A stretch of DNA of 64,000 bases from Candolleomyces eurysporus (GCA_027579435.1 JANBPK010000726.1:124001-188000), one strand, 5' to 3'. Shown: positions 1 to 11,930, numbered from the stretch's first letter. A program made the numbers and translations. Notes: generated by a model from the letters alone, not told the origin.

Positions 1-374
1 TAGAGCTTCCGACTCGTTGCAGACAGTTAAAACTTGAAAGGGCATTTGCCAACTACATAGTTTGTAGCAAGTCCAAGTTCTCCGCCAAACGCCAGCCTCG
101 CTTCGTCTTGGAAGCGGCAGAATCTATGTTCATCTCAAAGTCCGTTAGCGCTGCATGTTCAGGTTCAGAGTCGGATTCGGCAAGCGGGAGTAGAAGTGCA
201 GGATATTCTCGCTTTGATCGATTTAACGCTAGTGACGATCCAGAGTTGCAGCCAGATGAAGCTGACTGCGATTGCCGTCTGTATTCGGATGATAATTACT
301 CTATTCTTTTCCCTGCAGAATGCACGCACTCCACTAGCTATGGGTGCGCAAATACAACTCATATGAGACTGTAG
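1..374 (+). CDS. C-terminal end of F-box-like/LRR family protein (copy A), cut by window edge
   Basis: The frame is open from base 3 to a TAG at 372-374. Its residues align with the last exon of copies B, C and D further right: the stretch 'KRQPRF' followed by an 'AA..MFISKSVSAA' block, then an acidic, serine-rich tail. In the other copies the protein stops just after the 'DAYSxDE' tail; here an indel has removed that stop, so translation runs about 25 residues into what is 3' flank elsewhere (the segment reading 'STSYGCANT'). The tail is therefore longer than in its relatives. The rest of the gene lies left of the window, so intactness cannot be judged. The family assignment rests on the complete copies. 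Confidence 0.6.
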   Translation, partial: ELPTRCRQLKLERAFANYIVCSKSKFSAKRQPRFVLEAAESMFISKSVSAACSGSESDSASGSRSAGYSRFDRFNASDDPELQPDEADCDCRLYSDDNYSILFPAECTHSTSYGCANTTHMRL

Positions 375-1376
375 TACCTACAGGATGTCGATGTTGTCCA
401 GATGATTATTTGTGATGTGCGCGGGCCCTGCTTGGAATGATCAGTGGTGCCACGTGAAACCGACGCCAAAATGCAGTAACTGTGTGAGTGGGAAATAAAA
501 GTAAAGAACGACACGTCGAGTCGTTCTAAGGAGGCGGCAGGCAGCAGAAAGGTGAATTCTCAGTGGGGCCTGCGAACTGGTGGGGAGGTGTTTGCATGTG
601 TTACAGATCAAACCCGCTGGCAGGTCAGGCTTCAGGTGTCGCCGCCTCTGTCTGCGCCGCCGTTACCTTATCCTCTGGAGCTACTCATACTTCGTGGCTC
701 ATCTCGGAATATTGCAAATACAGTTATCTTGCTTGATGTCTTTTTCGATCACACAACTGACATGACCCTGACTCGGAGCACTACAGCCTCATCAGAGTCA
801 TGGGCGCCTATTTGCGAGATGGACTGAATAGCGTACACGATGGAGCAACCACAGTCCTGGGACCCCTTAACCCAGAGGGTTTTGCCTTTTCCCGCTCTCA
901 CCACATTCGAATTGTAAATCCTGTCGCCTACAGTTGCACGATTGGTTCGCATGTGTGGAGCTTGATTCCTCGTGTTCCATTCATTTCGGATGCCCGTGAC
1001 CCTTTGCGGGGACTCAACTGTCAAACCTTTTTGGACACCTGGTAGAGGGGTCATTCCAGGATCCAGCCACTTGAGGCATGTTCGTATCTTACTTGTGCTA
1101 CTGAACAAACGGCGCTGATCGAATGGCCAAGGAAGGGTGCACCCAGCAAGAAACAATGGGGTCACGCGTGGGTGGCTATCTTTGGATGTTCATTTCACTC
1201 AGGTCTTCTAGAAATCTGAGAGCCATCTGAACATCTTCTGACCGCGCACGATATGACATTCTCTTCGCTTTACAAGGGACTGGCGCCAAGAGCACTTTTG
1301 GGGTATCACACACTGGCCTATTGTGACTTTGGAGGTGGCGCTTATCGCTCCTGCTAAAATAGAGGGCACGCTCTAA
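375..1376. other. intergenic, no gene supported
   Basis: A minus-strand open frame of 138 codons (749-1165) exists but shows no recognisable domain, no splice-supported extension and no paralogue in the window, so it is not called. Nothing else is supported. Confidence 0.5.
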
Positions 1377-1560
1377 AATTTAAATCTACTCGGAATCAGG
1401 TTTCGGTCTGACTCCCCCGATTCTGTCCTCCGATTCTGGCACGATTCTCAGAGCGTCAAGCGCGTGCGCAGAATTAGAATTCTGGAGGCAAAATTGACTC
1501 AAATCAAAACTAGAAGCGACTCCAGAATCGACTCAGAATTGCAGGTCTGACCCCGACTTC
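1377..1560. repeat. imperfect repeat rich in GATTCTGG/CCAGAATC and GACTC words
   Basis: The stretch repeatedly uses the words GATTCT, GACTC and AGAATC in both orientations, with 'GGTCTGAC' near both ends. It lies just before the duplicated 5' flank of copy B and may mark a rearrangement or a decayed element. No terminal repeats or target duplication could be defined. Confidence 0.3.
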
Positions 1561-1850
1561 CAGTGAACCTAACAAACTTATTCCTCTCGTACGCGACTCC
1601 CAAGCGAAATCTCAGCAACTAGCTATCGTAGAGTTCGAAGGGTTAATTGCTGTCATTGATTCCCTCATCCGAGGGGAGCGCAAGATCTACGTTGTCTATC
1701 TTCCTTGCAATCGTGTCTCCGTTGCTTTAGAGAGGGGATTGCGGCATGAGCCAATTAGGCAAGATGTCACACGCTTTGAGTCAGGTGCTCATCTCATCCG
1801 CGGCTCCGAAGGTACAACGGTTGTCAAGAAATTACAGGGTAACACGCACC

Positions 1851-1857
1851 TATAAAA
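1851..1857 (+). promoter_or_regulatory. TATA box of F-box-like/LRR copy B
   Basis: TATAAAA lies 93 bp before the ATG at 1944. The equivalent position reads TGTAAAA before copy C and AATAAAG before copy D, so the element is best preserved in copy B. The surrounding flank is duplicated with the gene. Confidence 0.55.
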
Positions 1858-1943
1858 GCTACAGACTGATAAAAGGTTCCTTGATTCTCTTGTGATCTCC
1901 TTCTTTTCCTCCACATCATCACCATAGCCTCTAAACCACATTC

Positions 1944-3726
1944 ATGGCAGACCGAAGCATTCTAGATGTCCTGCCCCTCGACATTGTGGAGTTGGTGATT
2001 CGAGAGGTGAGTACTGGTATCGTTTCTATTATCTGTCGCAACTTACACTTTCCATAGGCCAAGAATTATGATCGAAAAGACTTCTGTCGGCTGCGATTGG
2101 TGTGTAAAGCGGTCAACGGGCTCGTTGAACCCAAGGTCTACTCCACCATCACCATTCACTTTAGGGGTTACTCGGACAAGTGGAAGAATATTCCTGACTT
2201 TCTCTTGAGCTTAGCGTCGGGTACGAGCCCATACGTGTGCTGGGCAAGGGAGCTACAATTGAGTGAATTGATTCCCACTCAGTTCACCGACGTTCCTTGG
2301 TCTCGATATGACCCATGGCAAGGCGAGGAGCGCGAAGCGATGCTCACTTGTCAAAGGGATCTGTTGGTTCCCGCCATCGAGGCGCTTGTTCGCGTAGAGG
2401 CCGTGGGGTGCGTTGGTTGTCTTCCTATTGTCCCTCACACTTCGTCTGAATGGATACCCATCACAGATATGTCGCCAACTCGAGAGAACCATATCATGAC
2501 GCTCTCTGTGCCTTGGCAAAGTTGCCTCGATTGAGAGACCTGTCAATCTTCTTCCTTTCAGATTCCTCCTTTGAAGATGTCCCATTTGCAGGCTTTTCGA
2601 ATCTCAACAGCGTTCGGTTGAATGGCCTTCCGATAACACCGCACATCCTCAGCGGCGTGAAGGCCCTCCTTGCCAAGTCCCCTTCTATCACCGAGTTGCT
2701 TCTAATAACCCTTCATCAGCCTGACGCGCCTGAGGTAAAGAGGGCTGAGCTCGGCTCCATGGTTGCACATGCCATGCAGCCAAAGTTCTCTCCAACACTC
2801 AAGGAGTTGACAATCTCCGCGGCATCGTTCAACCTCTCTCCATCGTGCGCGCCCTTCTTGCGGTCATTAACCAGCCTCGAGATTATTAACGACTCTGCTC
2901 ACGTTCAACCCTCGTTTTGGAAGGCCCTTCAGGCTAGCGGGGCCCACCTCCAGGAGCTGAAAGTAGCCCCCTTGCGGCAACCCATCATCGAATATCTTCT
3001 TTCATACTCTGGACTTCGAGACTGTACCCTCGACTGGTCGGAGCAGGATACAGAAGACGTGGAAAAGATCGCTCCGCGATTCTTCTATGGCGTTCTTCCG
3101 AGGCACCGTGACGCGATGCAGTCAATTTCTTTCGGACATACCAAGTTGGGACCGTGGACCATCATCCAATCGTACCTCGATGAAGGTGTTTATCATTGCA
3201 AGAAACTCAAGTATCTAACCCTCGTTTATTACTTCCCCTCCCCGAACGAGGAACATACGCACCCCATTATACCCCTGGTCCGTACTTATGCTTCACTCCT
3301 TTCACCTATTCCGGCCCAACTAAGGGTTCTTGGTTTTAGGCCAACCTATTCAGCGGAATCTCCGAGAACCTCCCTCACCTCCAAACCCTACACCTGGAAC
3401 CCACTAGGAATTTCCAGGGGGGTTTTGGGTCCAGGTGTCCGTTTGAGCAGTATTTCGAGCCAGGCAGGGCACTTGTCAGCCACATCATAAGCAGCAAGTC
3501 CCATTTCCTCTCCAAACGGCAACCTCAGTTCGACTTGGACGCAGCAGGGACCGCGTTCATTTCGAAGTCCGTTGGCGCTGCAAGTTCAGGTTCAGAGTCG
3601 GATTTAGCAAGTGGAAGCGCAGGTAGAGAGTACTATCGGTTCGATTTTCTCGATGATAGCGACAATCTCGAATCGCAGCCTGATGAAGATATGTCTGATG
3701 GTGACGCGTATTCGGTAGAGTCATGA
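1944..3726 (+). CDS. F-box-like / leucine-rich-repeat protein (copy B)
   Basis: Four exons: 1944-2006, 2058-2407, 2467-3277 and 3340-3726, giving 536 residues; all phases agree and the same splice sites occur in copies C and D. The N-terminus has an F-box-like motif split by intron 1 ('VLPLDIVELVI' then 'RLRLVCKAVN', about residues 8-45), which in this family would bind Skp1 in an SCF ubiquitin ligase. The middle has irregular leucine-rich repeats ('LPRLRDLSIFFL', 'FSNLNSVRLNGLP', 'LRSLTSLEI'), and exon 4 adds another ('ENLPHLQTLHLE'). The C-terminus is a serine-rich then acidic tail. A TATA box lies 93 bp upstream. The last intron starts with the weak donor GTCCGT. A role as substrate receptor is inferred from the architecture; no target can be read from sequence. 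Confidence 0.75.
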
Positions 3727-4240
3727 CGGATTCTATGATTAATGATCCCATTCTTTCCCCTCCGGAATGTACTACTCTGTCTGTTCAACTAGCTACGGCT
3801 GCGCAAATACGTTCCTCATACGATTTATGACGCCTAAGGCCTTCTCGTTTCCGACATTGTCTCGGAGGAAGGGTAACTTGCAAGGTCNTTTTTCGCCCAA
3901 TGGCCAGAGTCCCCTGTGAGTCAACCATGGTATTGAAACTGTCGTAGGCGTATCTGTGAGTGTTCTGTTCGTCCGCTGTGCCAGGATCCATCTACAAGTC
4001 AGATAGAGTCATACTAGACTGGTCTTTTTTTTTGGATGGCTGGTACCAGTAATAGATGCATCATGCATGATGGGGAGAAAAACATCCAGGATGAATGGGT
4101 TCTCATATCCTGTTTATTGGGGCATTCTGAGTACTCTCCCTCTACCCTTTTCGAACACGATTTCTGACTATCTGATCATCTCGATCGTAAGTAGTATCTG
4201 TCACCACCTTATTATCACACCAGCATCCAGGAGCAGGGTT
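3727..4240. repeat. duplicated 3' flank shared with copy C
   Basis: This flank aligns with 10924-11420 after copy C through many matching stretches, for example 'ACTAGCTACG', 'TTTATGACGCCTA', 'GGCTGGTACCA' and 'GTCACCACCT'. The duplicated unit therefore extends about 500 bp past the stop codon. An N at 3888 sits next to a T run. No gene is seen. Confidence 0.6.
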
Positions 4241-5204
4241 ACCGTGACCGCATCGAAGACCTGACTTTCGCGAGGGAACGCTGTACTAGATTCGGTCTTG
4301 ATTCGCTCGATGCTGGATTTAATCGAGGGTGCGCGACGGCGGAGCTAAGATGGTTTGATCTTCCTGTCCCAGAATTTCTTTGGAAAGAGACTCCCGAAAC
4401 GTTCTCTAGAATGAAGATACAGAAGTCAGTGTCCTTCCTGAGAGCCTTACTGGGGTGACCCCAGGTTGTGGATGGAGAGAATCCTCCGGGACCTTCCCTG
4501 GGAAAACGGATTCTACTTGAAAAGGAGGACGAGAATTAGCAGAAGCACAATGCCTCGTAACTGACAATCCAAGGCCCCTAGTTTTATCATCTCTGGCAAT
4601 CGGGTTGTGCTTGTTTCGTCGGCCTGTTCATCTGGGTGTTGCCCTGTTTTCCTTATGCTTTTTCTGTTTGCGATCGGACTAGCATCAACATTTTCCGTCT
4701 ATTGCGTACCAATGCTCTTGTATTCCGCACAATTTTCTTCATCACTTGTAAACAGGGGCCGAATGAGACCCGACTGGCCGCGGCGCGTCGAGGACATGTG
4801 CGCCACCGGGATCAGCCACGCAGAGACTGAGCATTCCCGAACCTTCACTCCCTTGCTGTTCCTCTGCCCAACGCAAGCTCCGAGTCCAAACGTGTTCTCG
4901 GTGGCTGCAAGCGAAATGAACCTGGGAGCCTGAGGGAAAAGCGTCCGAATGGGGTGTCGCGGGGCTCCGCTGATTCTTTCGATTTTCTCGAATCGCCCAC
5001 AATCTCGAATCCTCTTTATCTTCTAGCCACCATCTTATCTTGACCAGCGCCAGCGCCTACAAATTCTATATCAGAGAAGCCAGCGCTAAGCCGCCAGATC
5101 AATTAGCCGGTAGGAGTCCTGATCAGAAAACGTCATGATGAATGTGGGGGACCTTTCTCTGACTCACGCTCTCATCCAGCCGCTCCACCATTCACCCTTA
5201 AGCC
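4241..5204. other. intergenic, no gene supported
   Basis: Only overlapping short frames without domains, plus the 5' region of the aminotransferase gene. A 108-codon plus frame at 4607-4933 is hydrophobic at its start but has no paralogue or splice support. Confidence 0.5.
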
Positions 5205-6889
5205 ATGTATCGTACCAAAATAGCGACGGTGTCGAGGTGCGTGCGGTGTCGAATCTCGGGTATAAGTACGGCCTGCCTGAAGACTAGACTATCTGTCATC
5301 CGGATCCTTCATCCTCGTGTTGTTTTAGGTTGGGGTCTAGGCTCCCTCGCAGCTCCAGTTATAAACCCCACAAGCTCTCTTCTGCCTTCAAGTGCAGTAG
5401 CCCCGCCGTTCTCAATCGTGCAATGTCGTCGACCAACCCCACTCCCAACGCCTCGCCTGAGCGGTCTCTGCAAGACCTCTACACCTGGGGCGTCCCGCAT
5501 GTCAATGGCGGGCTCGGCAGGATCACTGAAGGGCTCATGACCAAAGGCGATGGTACATATGTCGAATACGCCGATGGTAAACGTATGATGGACTTTACGT
5601 GTGGGATTGGGGTGACCAACCTCGGACATGCCCATCCGAGGGTCAGCGGTGCAGCTGCTGAGCAGTGTATGAAACTCGTGCATTCTCAGGTGAGACAATC
5701 GATTTCGTGCCTCAGAATCTCTCGCTAACAGACGAATAGTGCAGCATCGCGTTGCACGAACCCTACTTGAGGCTTATCGAGGGTCTACTGCCTATCATGC
5801 CCCACTCCTCCCTTGACTCGTTCTTCTTCTGGAACAGCGGTTCGGAGGCGGTGGAGATGGCGATCAAGATGGCCAGGCTCTTTACGAAGAAGCAGAACAT
5901 CATATGTATGGGCGGGGGGTACCATGGGCGTACCTACGGTGCGATGGCAGTGACGAAGAGCAAGACTATCTACTCTGAGGGAACCGGGCCTCTCATGGTG
6001 CGTTCTCCCTATATATCCCTCCCTCCCTAGGCTCCGGCGATGCTAAATATAGATTTTTGATTTGCAGCCTGGTGTGTTCTCCATCCCTTATCCTTACTGG
6101 CACCAATGCGGCCTACCCCAATCCACCCCCACCTCCGAAATATCCTCGTTCTGCCTGGAAAGACTCTCCCTCCTCCTCTCCCAACAAACCTCCCCTTCTG
6201 ACACAGCAGCCATCATCATCGAACCCGTCCTCGGCGAAGGCGGCTACGTCCCCGCTCCTCTCGAGTTCCTCCAAGGCCTCCGTCAAGTCTGCGACGAACA
6301 TAACATCCTTCTCATCATTGACGAAGTCCAGAGCGGGATGGGTCGCACAGGCGATTACTGGGCTGTCAAAGAAAGTGGCGTGAAGCCTGATATCTTGTTG
6401 ACGGCGAAGGGCTTGGGGAATGGGTTCCCTATCAGCGGGATAATCACAAGGAAGGAGTTGAGCGATGGGCTGAAGAAGGGGAGTATGGGTGGGACATACG
6501 CCGGGAACGCAGTTAGTTGTGCAGCTGCCACCGAGGTGTTGAGGGTGTTCAAAGACGAGCGGGTGCTGGAGAACGTCAAGGCGAGGGAGAAAGAGTTATT
6601 CGGCGCGTTGAACGCTTTGAAGCAGGATGCAGAGGTTGGAAAGTTCATCTGGGATGTTAGAGGGAAAGGGTTGATGGTCGGATTGGAGTTTGTGAGTGGG
6701 AATGGGGCGCCGAAGAGTATGGCGAAGAGGGTGGCGGAGAAGTGTATTGAGAAGGGGATGTTGATTTTGACGACGAGTGTGTTCGAGGTGATTAGGTTTA
6801 TCCCGCCGTGCAATGTGAGCAAGGCCGACCTGGAAAAAGGGTGCAGGATTTTTGAGGAAGCGGTGAGGGAGGTCGTTAGGGAGGGTTAA
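5205..6889 (+). CDS. mitochondrial class-III PLP aminotransferase, GABA-transaminase-like
   Basis: Four exons: 5205-5236, 5329-5689, 5740-5997 and 6068-6889; 490 residues. Starting at 5205 and removing the 92 bp first intron gives an N-terminus rich in Arg, Ser and Lys and almost without acidic residues, a good mitochondrial presequence; a start at the internal Met of 'NRAMSST' (5423) would give a cytosolic form. Class-III signatures are clear: 'NSGSEAVEMAIKMAR' (about residues 163-177), 'GGGYHGRTYG', 'LIIDEVQSGMGRTG' with the cofactor Asp near 302, and 'LLTAKGLGNGFP' with the PLP lysine near 331. The closest remembered pattern is bacterial-type GabT (4-aminobutyrate to succinate semialdehyde); acetylornithine or other omega-amino-acid substrates cannot be excluded. 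It sits inside the F-box-like array without obvious functional link. Confidence 0.85.
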
Positions 6890-7234
6890 TTTCACAAAAT
6901 TCCAAGGAGCTAGTATATTCATTTTGAAGCTGTATCAACTGGGGTTTTCGTCGATGGAAATTAACACCAGCCAGAGCCACTGGCAACAAGGATTGATCAC
7001 GTTTTTTAGAGCTCAATTGATGAGTACTCGAGTGTCCTGAGTGTCACTCCAGGTCAGTAATTTCCTCGTCGCCTTGATCTCGGGGAGAGACCTGCCCGCT
7101 TGTAGGCCTCGGGCGAGGTGAGCGCCTTTGCCACCCAGCCGAGCCGCTGTGTAAATACGCAGTTATTAATGCATACCATCGCTATTCCTTCCCCTTTAAG
7201 CGGAGGTGGTGAAGAGATTAGCCTTGCCTCAGCG

Positions 7235-7679
7235 TCAGCGCAGGTTTATATCACATGGTAAGTGAAGGCGATAGCACTGGTAGATTGCACTGAAGGAAGG
7301 CAGAAATTCGATGGGACATCACGATATACAGTACAAAGCCGTACAGCGGGGGTAGAGAACAGGACCCAACGTTCTACGCAACGAGAACCTTCACCAGCAT
7401 GGTCGGCCAGGGCCTCCACACGCGACTGCCTGAACGGTTCAAGAAACCATGTTAACAATTAGGGATCTCGAGAGTGGGTACCGCTTACATTCGCAGAGGC
7501 ATCTCGAGCAGTGACATCGGAGCTGGAGAGCTCGATTGGCGTGGCGGAAACTTGGAGCGCTGACGACCGGCATAAGATCGTGTTGAGCCAAGACTGACCC
7601 AGAAGGGGTATAGTGACCTAGACTTACCACTACCAACGAGGGCAACAGCAAGGTAAGCAAAGAATTTGGTGAACTCCAT
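7235..7679 (-). CDS. small secreted cysteine-rich protein (70 residues)
   Basis: Four small exons on the minus strand, 7628-7679, 7489-7559, 7395-7429 and 7235-7289, joined by introns of 68, 59 and 105 bp with GTAAGT, GTAAGC and GTGAAG donors; phases agree and the sum is 71 codons. The start 'MEFTKFFAYLAVALVGSA' is a typical signal peptide, with likely cleavage after 'VSA'. A short propeptide-like segment ends in 'TARDASAN'. The mature C-terminus carries five cysteines in the order C-x6-CC-x4-C-x6-C. No family was recognised; size, signal peptide and cysteine content fit fungal small secreted proteins. The main risk is that the later exons are mis-joined, since they are too short for independent codon evidence. 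Confidence 0.6.
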
Positions 7680-8726
7680 GGCCTGTTGGGTTGGGGTTGT
7701 TGTGAGTAGAAGAACGAACAAGCGGATGGTTGGTTAAGTTTGGGTCGATAAGGAATGCCAGAAAACGGACCCCTTTATGTACCCAAAAAGTGACGGAACT
7801 CTCCGACTACTTATATATTCAATGTCAAGAAAATCGGTTTACGCAGTTGTCAAGGATTTGTATCTGATATGAATCGCATACCATATTCATATTCATAAAC
7901 GGCACAAGGTCCCTTTAAGGAACGGCTGACCATGTTTCGGGTTTCACGTTGACATGGCTGACCATTATGAACGCTAAGGGTTCAGCCGGGCGCCGAGCCT
8001 GAACAATCTCCCGTGCTGCACAGTGAGCATCCAGGGCTTGTTTCCATGCTATGCGTTGGTACCGAATTCGAGCAGGTGCCTGGGGAGCTGAGCGAAGTGA
8101 TGTCTGATTAGGTTCTGCTTATATTTCACTGATCATAGAGGTGTCTGGTTGCGAACAGGCCTCGTTCATTTCCCGCGTATCTGGGCAACACCACGACCCA
8201 TCCTCGTGGCTGTCATACCGTCCAACGAACTTTCCCCTCTTACTACCTCAAGCTCAAGGGTGTCACAGCAGTCGGTCCCCTGGATCGACAGGTGCCATTC
8301 TCACCTGCCGTTACACTTTCGAGATCAAATGAAAACTCGACACCAAACACCCAGAGACCCTTAATCTCCATTCGTGTGAAAGGGGTATCATAGTCTCTGC
8401 TGAACGCAGCCTCAATTATAGTTATCTGGGCAATTGCCCCGCTTTACATCCACTGCCTGTCTTTACCCGACAAAGTATAGGCTCGGAGTAAGCCGATGCC
8501 ACTGAGGACATCATTGAATTCAGCAATGGAGCGCCCATTAGCGCCGGGCCTACAGTGGGAGCGCGGCTTTGCTGCCAAGCCCACTACTCCGGTGCCTTTG
8601 TTTTAGTCTTCACCGTCACGATTCAAACATGTGCATTCCCTCGGCCAATATGAAAGCTACTTTAATTACGGTTTGGTCAACAGAAGATACATTATGGTCC
8701 TCGAAATCATCTTTCAATCCATGATG
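7680..8726. other. intergenic, no gene supported
   Basis: Holds the promoter side of the small secreted protein gene. Short plus frames near 8141-8364 have no domain or paralogue. Confidence 0.5.
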
Positions 8727-9122
8727 CTAGTTCCACATTCGGTCTGAACACACCCTGTGGCAGGGCAAAGAGCGCGAATCAATATTTGCCTGCACAAAAG
8801 AGTCGCTTTCAGTGAGGCTGGCAAATTTATTCATCGCATTTGCGACTCCCGAGGTCAATCTTCCGACCTTGAGCTCTCCCAATACGTTGTCTGTCTTCCT
8901 TGCAATCACCAGCTTCGTCGAAATTCCCAATGTCACGCATGAGCCAATTAGGCAGAATCATAATGTCACACTGCGTATGTCACGGTCACGCCTACTCCAA
9001 GTCGCACCTGACGGTTACCAACAGATTGCAGTGCAACCTGTAAAAGCTGTGGATTGATAAAGACGTTTGATTCTCTTCGCTCTCTTCTTCCACATTGTCA
9101 CCATAGCTTCTAGACTGTATTC
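8727..9122. repeat. duplicated 5' flank of copy C with exon-2-like relic
   Basis: The segment matches the 5' flank of copy B (about 1560-1860), for example 'TGAGCCAATTAGGCA' and 'GTCTTCCTTGCAATC'. Its start also resembles part of exon 2 of the family ('TGGCAGGGCAAAGAGCGCGAA' against the 'PWQGEEREA' coding region). It looks like 5' flank containing a short relic of another copy. Confidence 0.45.
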
Positions 9123-10923
9123 ATGGCAAACCGAAGCATTCTGGATCTCCTTCCCCTCGACATTGTGGAGTTGGTGGTTCGAGAGGTGAGCACTGATGTC
9201 GTTTGAATCATCTGGCGCGACTTACACCCTCCATAGGGCAAGAATTATGATCGTAAGGACTTCTGTGGCCTGCGATTAGTGTGCAAAGCGGTCAATGAGC
9301 TCGTTGAGCCCGAGGTCTTCTCCACCATCACCATTCACTTCATCAGGGATGACTCGGAAAAATGGAGGAATATTCCTGAATTTCTCTCGAATTTAGCGTC
9401 GGGCATGAACCCATACGTGCGCTGGGCCAAGGAGCTTCAATTGAGTGGATTGGTTCCCATTCAATTTGCCGACGTCTATTGGTCTCAATATGACCCATGG
9501 CAAGGCGAGGAGCGCGAAGCGATGCTCGCTTGTCAGCAGGAATGGTTGACTGCCGCCATCGAGTCGCTTGTCCAAGTAGAGCGCGTGAGGTGCGTTGCCT
9601 GACTTACTCTTCTCCTTCACACTTTATCTGAACGGCTGGGTACTCACAGATTTGTCGCTAACTCGAGAGAACCATATCACGACGTTCTCCGAGCTTTGGG
9701 AAATTTGCCTCGATTGCGAGATCTGTCAATCATCTTCCATTCATATTCCCCCTTCGAAGATGTTCCATTTGCAGGGTTTTCGAACCTCAACAGCATTCGG
9801 TTGACTGGCCTGCCAATGACAACACACATCCTTGACGGCGTGAAGGCCCTCCTTGCCAAGTCTCCTTCTATGACCGAGTTAGTTTTAAACGCCCCTCATC
9901 AGCCTGATAGGCCTGATGGACCTGGGGAAAAGAAGGTTGAACTCAGCTCCATGGTTGAAGATGTCATGCAGCCAAATTTCTCCCCAACACTCAAGGAACT
10001 GACAATCTCCGCGGCACCGCTCAAACTTTCTCCGTCATGCGCGCCTTTTTTGCGTTCGTTAACCAGCCTCGAGATTTTGAACGACTCTGCTCACGTTCAA
10101 CCCTCGTTTTGGAAGGCCCTCCAAGATAGCGGGGTTCACCTCCAGGAGCTGAAAGTGGCCCCGTTGCGGCAACCCATCGTCGACTACCTTCTTTCATATT
10201 CTGGACTTCGAGGATTTACCCTTGACTGGTCCGAGCAGGATGCCGAAGACGTGGAAAAGGTCGTTCCGCGATTCTTCCATGGCGTTCTTCCGAGGCACCG
10301 AGACGCGATACAGTCGATTTCTTTTAAACATACCAAGTTGGGACCATGGACCGTCACCCAATCGTACCTCAATGAAGGTGTTTACCTCTGCAAGAAGCTC
10401 AAGTATCTGACGCTCATTTATTACTTCCCCTCCCCGAACGAGAAGCACACGCACCCCATTATACCCCTAGTATGTACTTATGCCTCACCGCTGTCACCTA
10501 TCTCCTAAGGGTCCTTGGTTTTAGGCCAACCTATTTAGGGAAATTTCCGACAACCTCCCTCAACTCGAAATTTTACGCCTGGAACATACCAGGAAGTTCC
10601 AGCGTAGTTTCGGCTGTGGCTACGCATGTGGACAGTACTTCCAGACAGTCGGCAGGGCATTCGCTAGCCACATCATCAGTAGCAAGTCCCAGTTCTCGTC
10701 CAAACGGCAACCTCAGTTCGACTTGGACGCGGCAGGGACCACATTCATCTCGAAGCCTGTTGGCGCTGCGAGTTCAGGCTCAGACCCGGAAACGGGGAGT
10801 GGAAGTGGAAGCGGGGAGTACTATCGGTTTGATATTCCCAAAGCTAGTGACAATCTTGAGTTGCGGTGTGATGAAGCTGTCTTTGATTGTGATGCGTATT
10901 CGGGTGATGAAGGATTCTATTGA
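9123..10923 (+). CDS. F-box-like / leucine-rich-repeat protein (copy C)
   Basis: Exons 9123-9185, 9237-9589, 9650-10469 and 10525-10923 code for 544 residues, with intron sizes (51, 60 and 55 bp) and phases matching copy B. The F-box-like motif reads 'LLPLDIVELVV' then 'GLRLVCKAVN'. Leucine-rich segments include 'LPRLRDLSIIFHS', 'FSNLNSIRLTGLP' and, in exon 4, 'DNLPQLEILRLE'. The tail is Ser/Gly-rich then acidic, ending near 'DAYSGDEGFY'. Relative to copy B there is a small insertion near 'DRPDGPGEKK'. No frame-breaking lesion was found, so this copy and copy B are the intact members. The third intron uses the good donor GTATGT. Substrate unknown. Confidence 0.75.
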
Positions 10924-11420
10924 TTTTCCCATTCTTTGCCTTGCAGCCTAATGTACTCATCCTATCTGGTCCACTAGCTACGACTTTGCAAATACATTCC
11001 TCATATGCTTTATGACGCCTATGGCCTTCCCATTTAAAATGTTCACTCAGAGTAGAGGAAACTTGCAAGGGTTGTTCTGCCCATTCTTGGATGCCCAGAG
11101 TGTCCTGTACAGCGGCATTGAAACTGTTGCACGTGTATACTCGAGTGTTCGCCTTGTCCGATATCTCAGGATTTTCTATCTTCAAATCAGATGGAGTCAT
11201 GTTGCACGAGCTTTTTAACTTTCTAGAACCTTTCTTAGATGGCTGGTACCAAGGAGAGACGATAGAGAAGATAACGGCTAGGATGAGTCGGTCTTCATAT
11301 CTCGTTTATTAGGGTATTCTGAGTGCTCTTTCTCTACCCTTCCCAAACACAATTTCAGACTTTCTGACCGTTTCACTCTTGCATAGTATCCGTCACCACC
11401 TAATCATGACACTAACGCCC
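10924..11420. repeat. duplicated 3' flank shared with copy B
   Basis: Counterpart of 3727-4240; the two flanks remain alignable for about 500 bp after the stop codon. No gene is seen. Confidence 0.6.
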
Positions 11421-11689
11421 AATGACAAAGGCAAGAAACTCGAACCGTCAATTTCGCGGACCTCTTTCAGAACGCGACCACACCGGCACAACTCCTACAA
11501 AATTCCAGATTTTTCCAGCGCCAGCGGAAACAAATTGGACGCTGACTACCGACCTGTTCAAATTTCGATAAAGTTATATTCTCAGGGAAGATAATAAATG
11601 AGGTTCAAATACTTGAGGTTCTTTAATTGCAGAGGTAAACGCCTTCATCGAGGTACCATTGCGTGATGGTCTACACTCCCAACTTGGTA

Positions 11690-11930
11690 TGTCGGAAAGA
11701 AACTGATTGAATCGTCCCCTGATGCTTCAGAAGAACGGAATGGAAGAATTAGTGAGCGATCTTCCTATCGTTGTCGCTCGACCAGTCGACTGGAACTCTC
11801 GAAGGTCAGAGTATGAAGTGAAATTATCGACGGCGGCTTGCCGCAACCGGGCCATCAACAACTCCTGGAGGTGAGTCTCAGCATCCTGGAGGGACTTCCA
11901 AAATGAGGCCCAATGAGCTCATTGATCAAC
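11690..11930 (-). pseudogene. antisense relic of the F-box-like/LRR family (exon 3 part)
   Basis: Read on the minus strand, this segment matches the middle of exon 3 of copies B-D: the 'FWKALQ', 'HLQELKVAPLRQP', 'YSGLRDFTLDW' and 'RFFHGVLP' coding blocks are recognisable at DNA level but frames are broken. It is a truncated, inverted fragment between copies C and D. Confidence 0.6.

Noticed and set aside
749..1165. 138-codon minus-strand frame
   Set aside because: No domain, signal peptide, splice support or paralogue.
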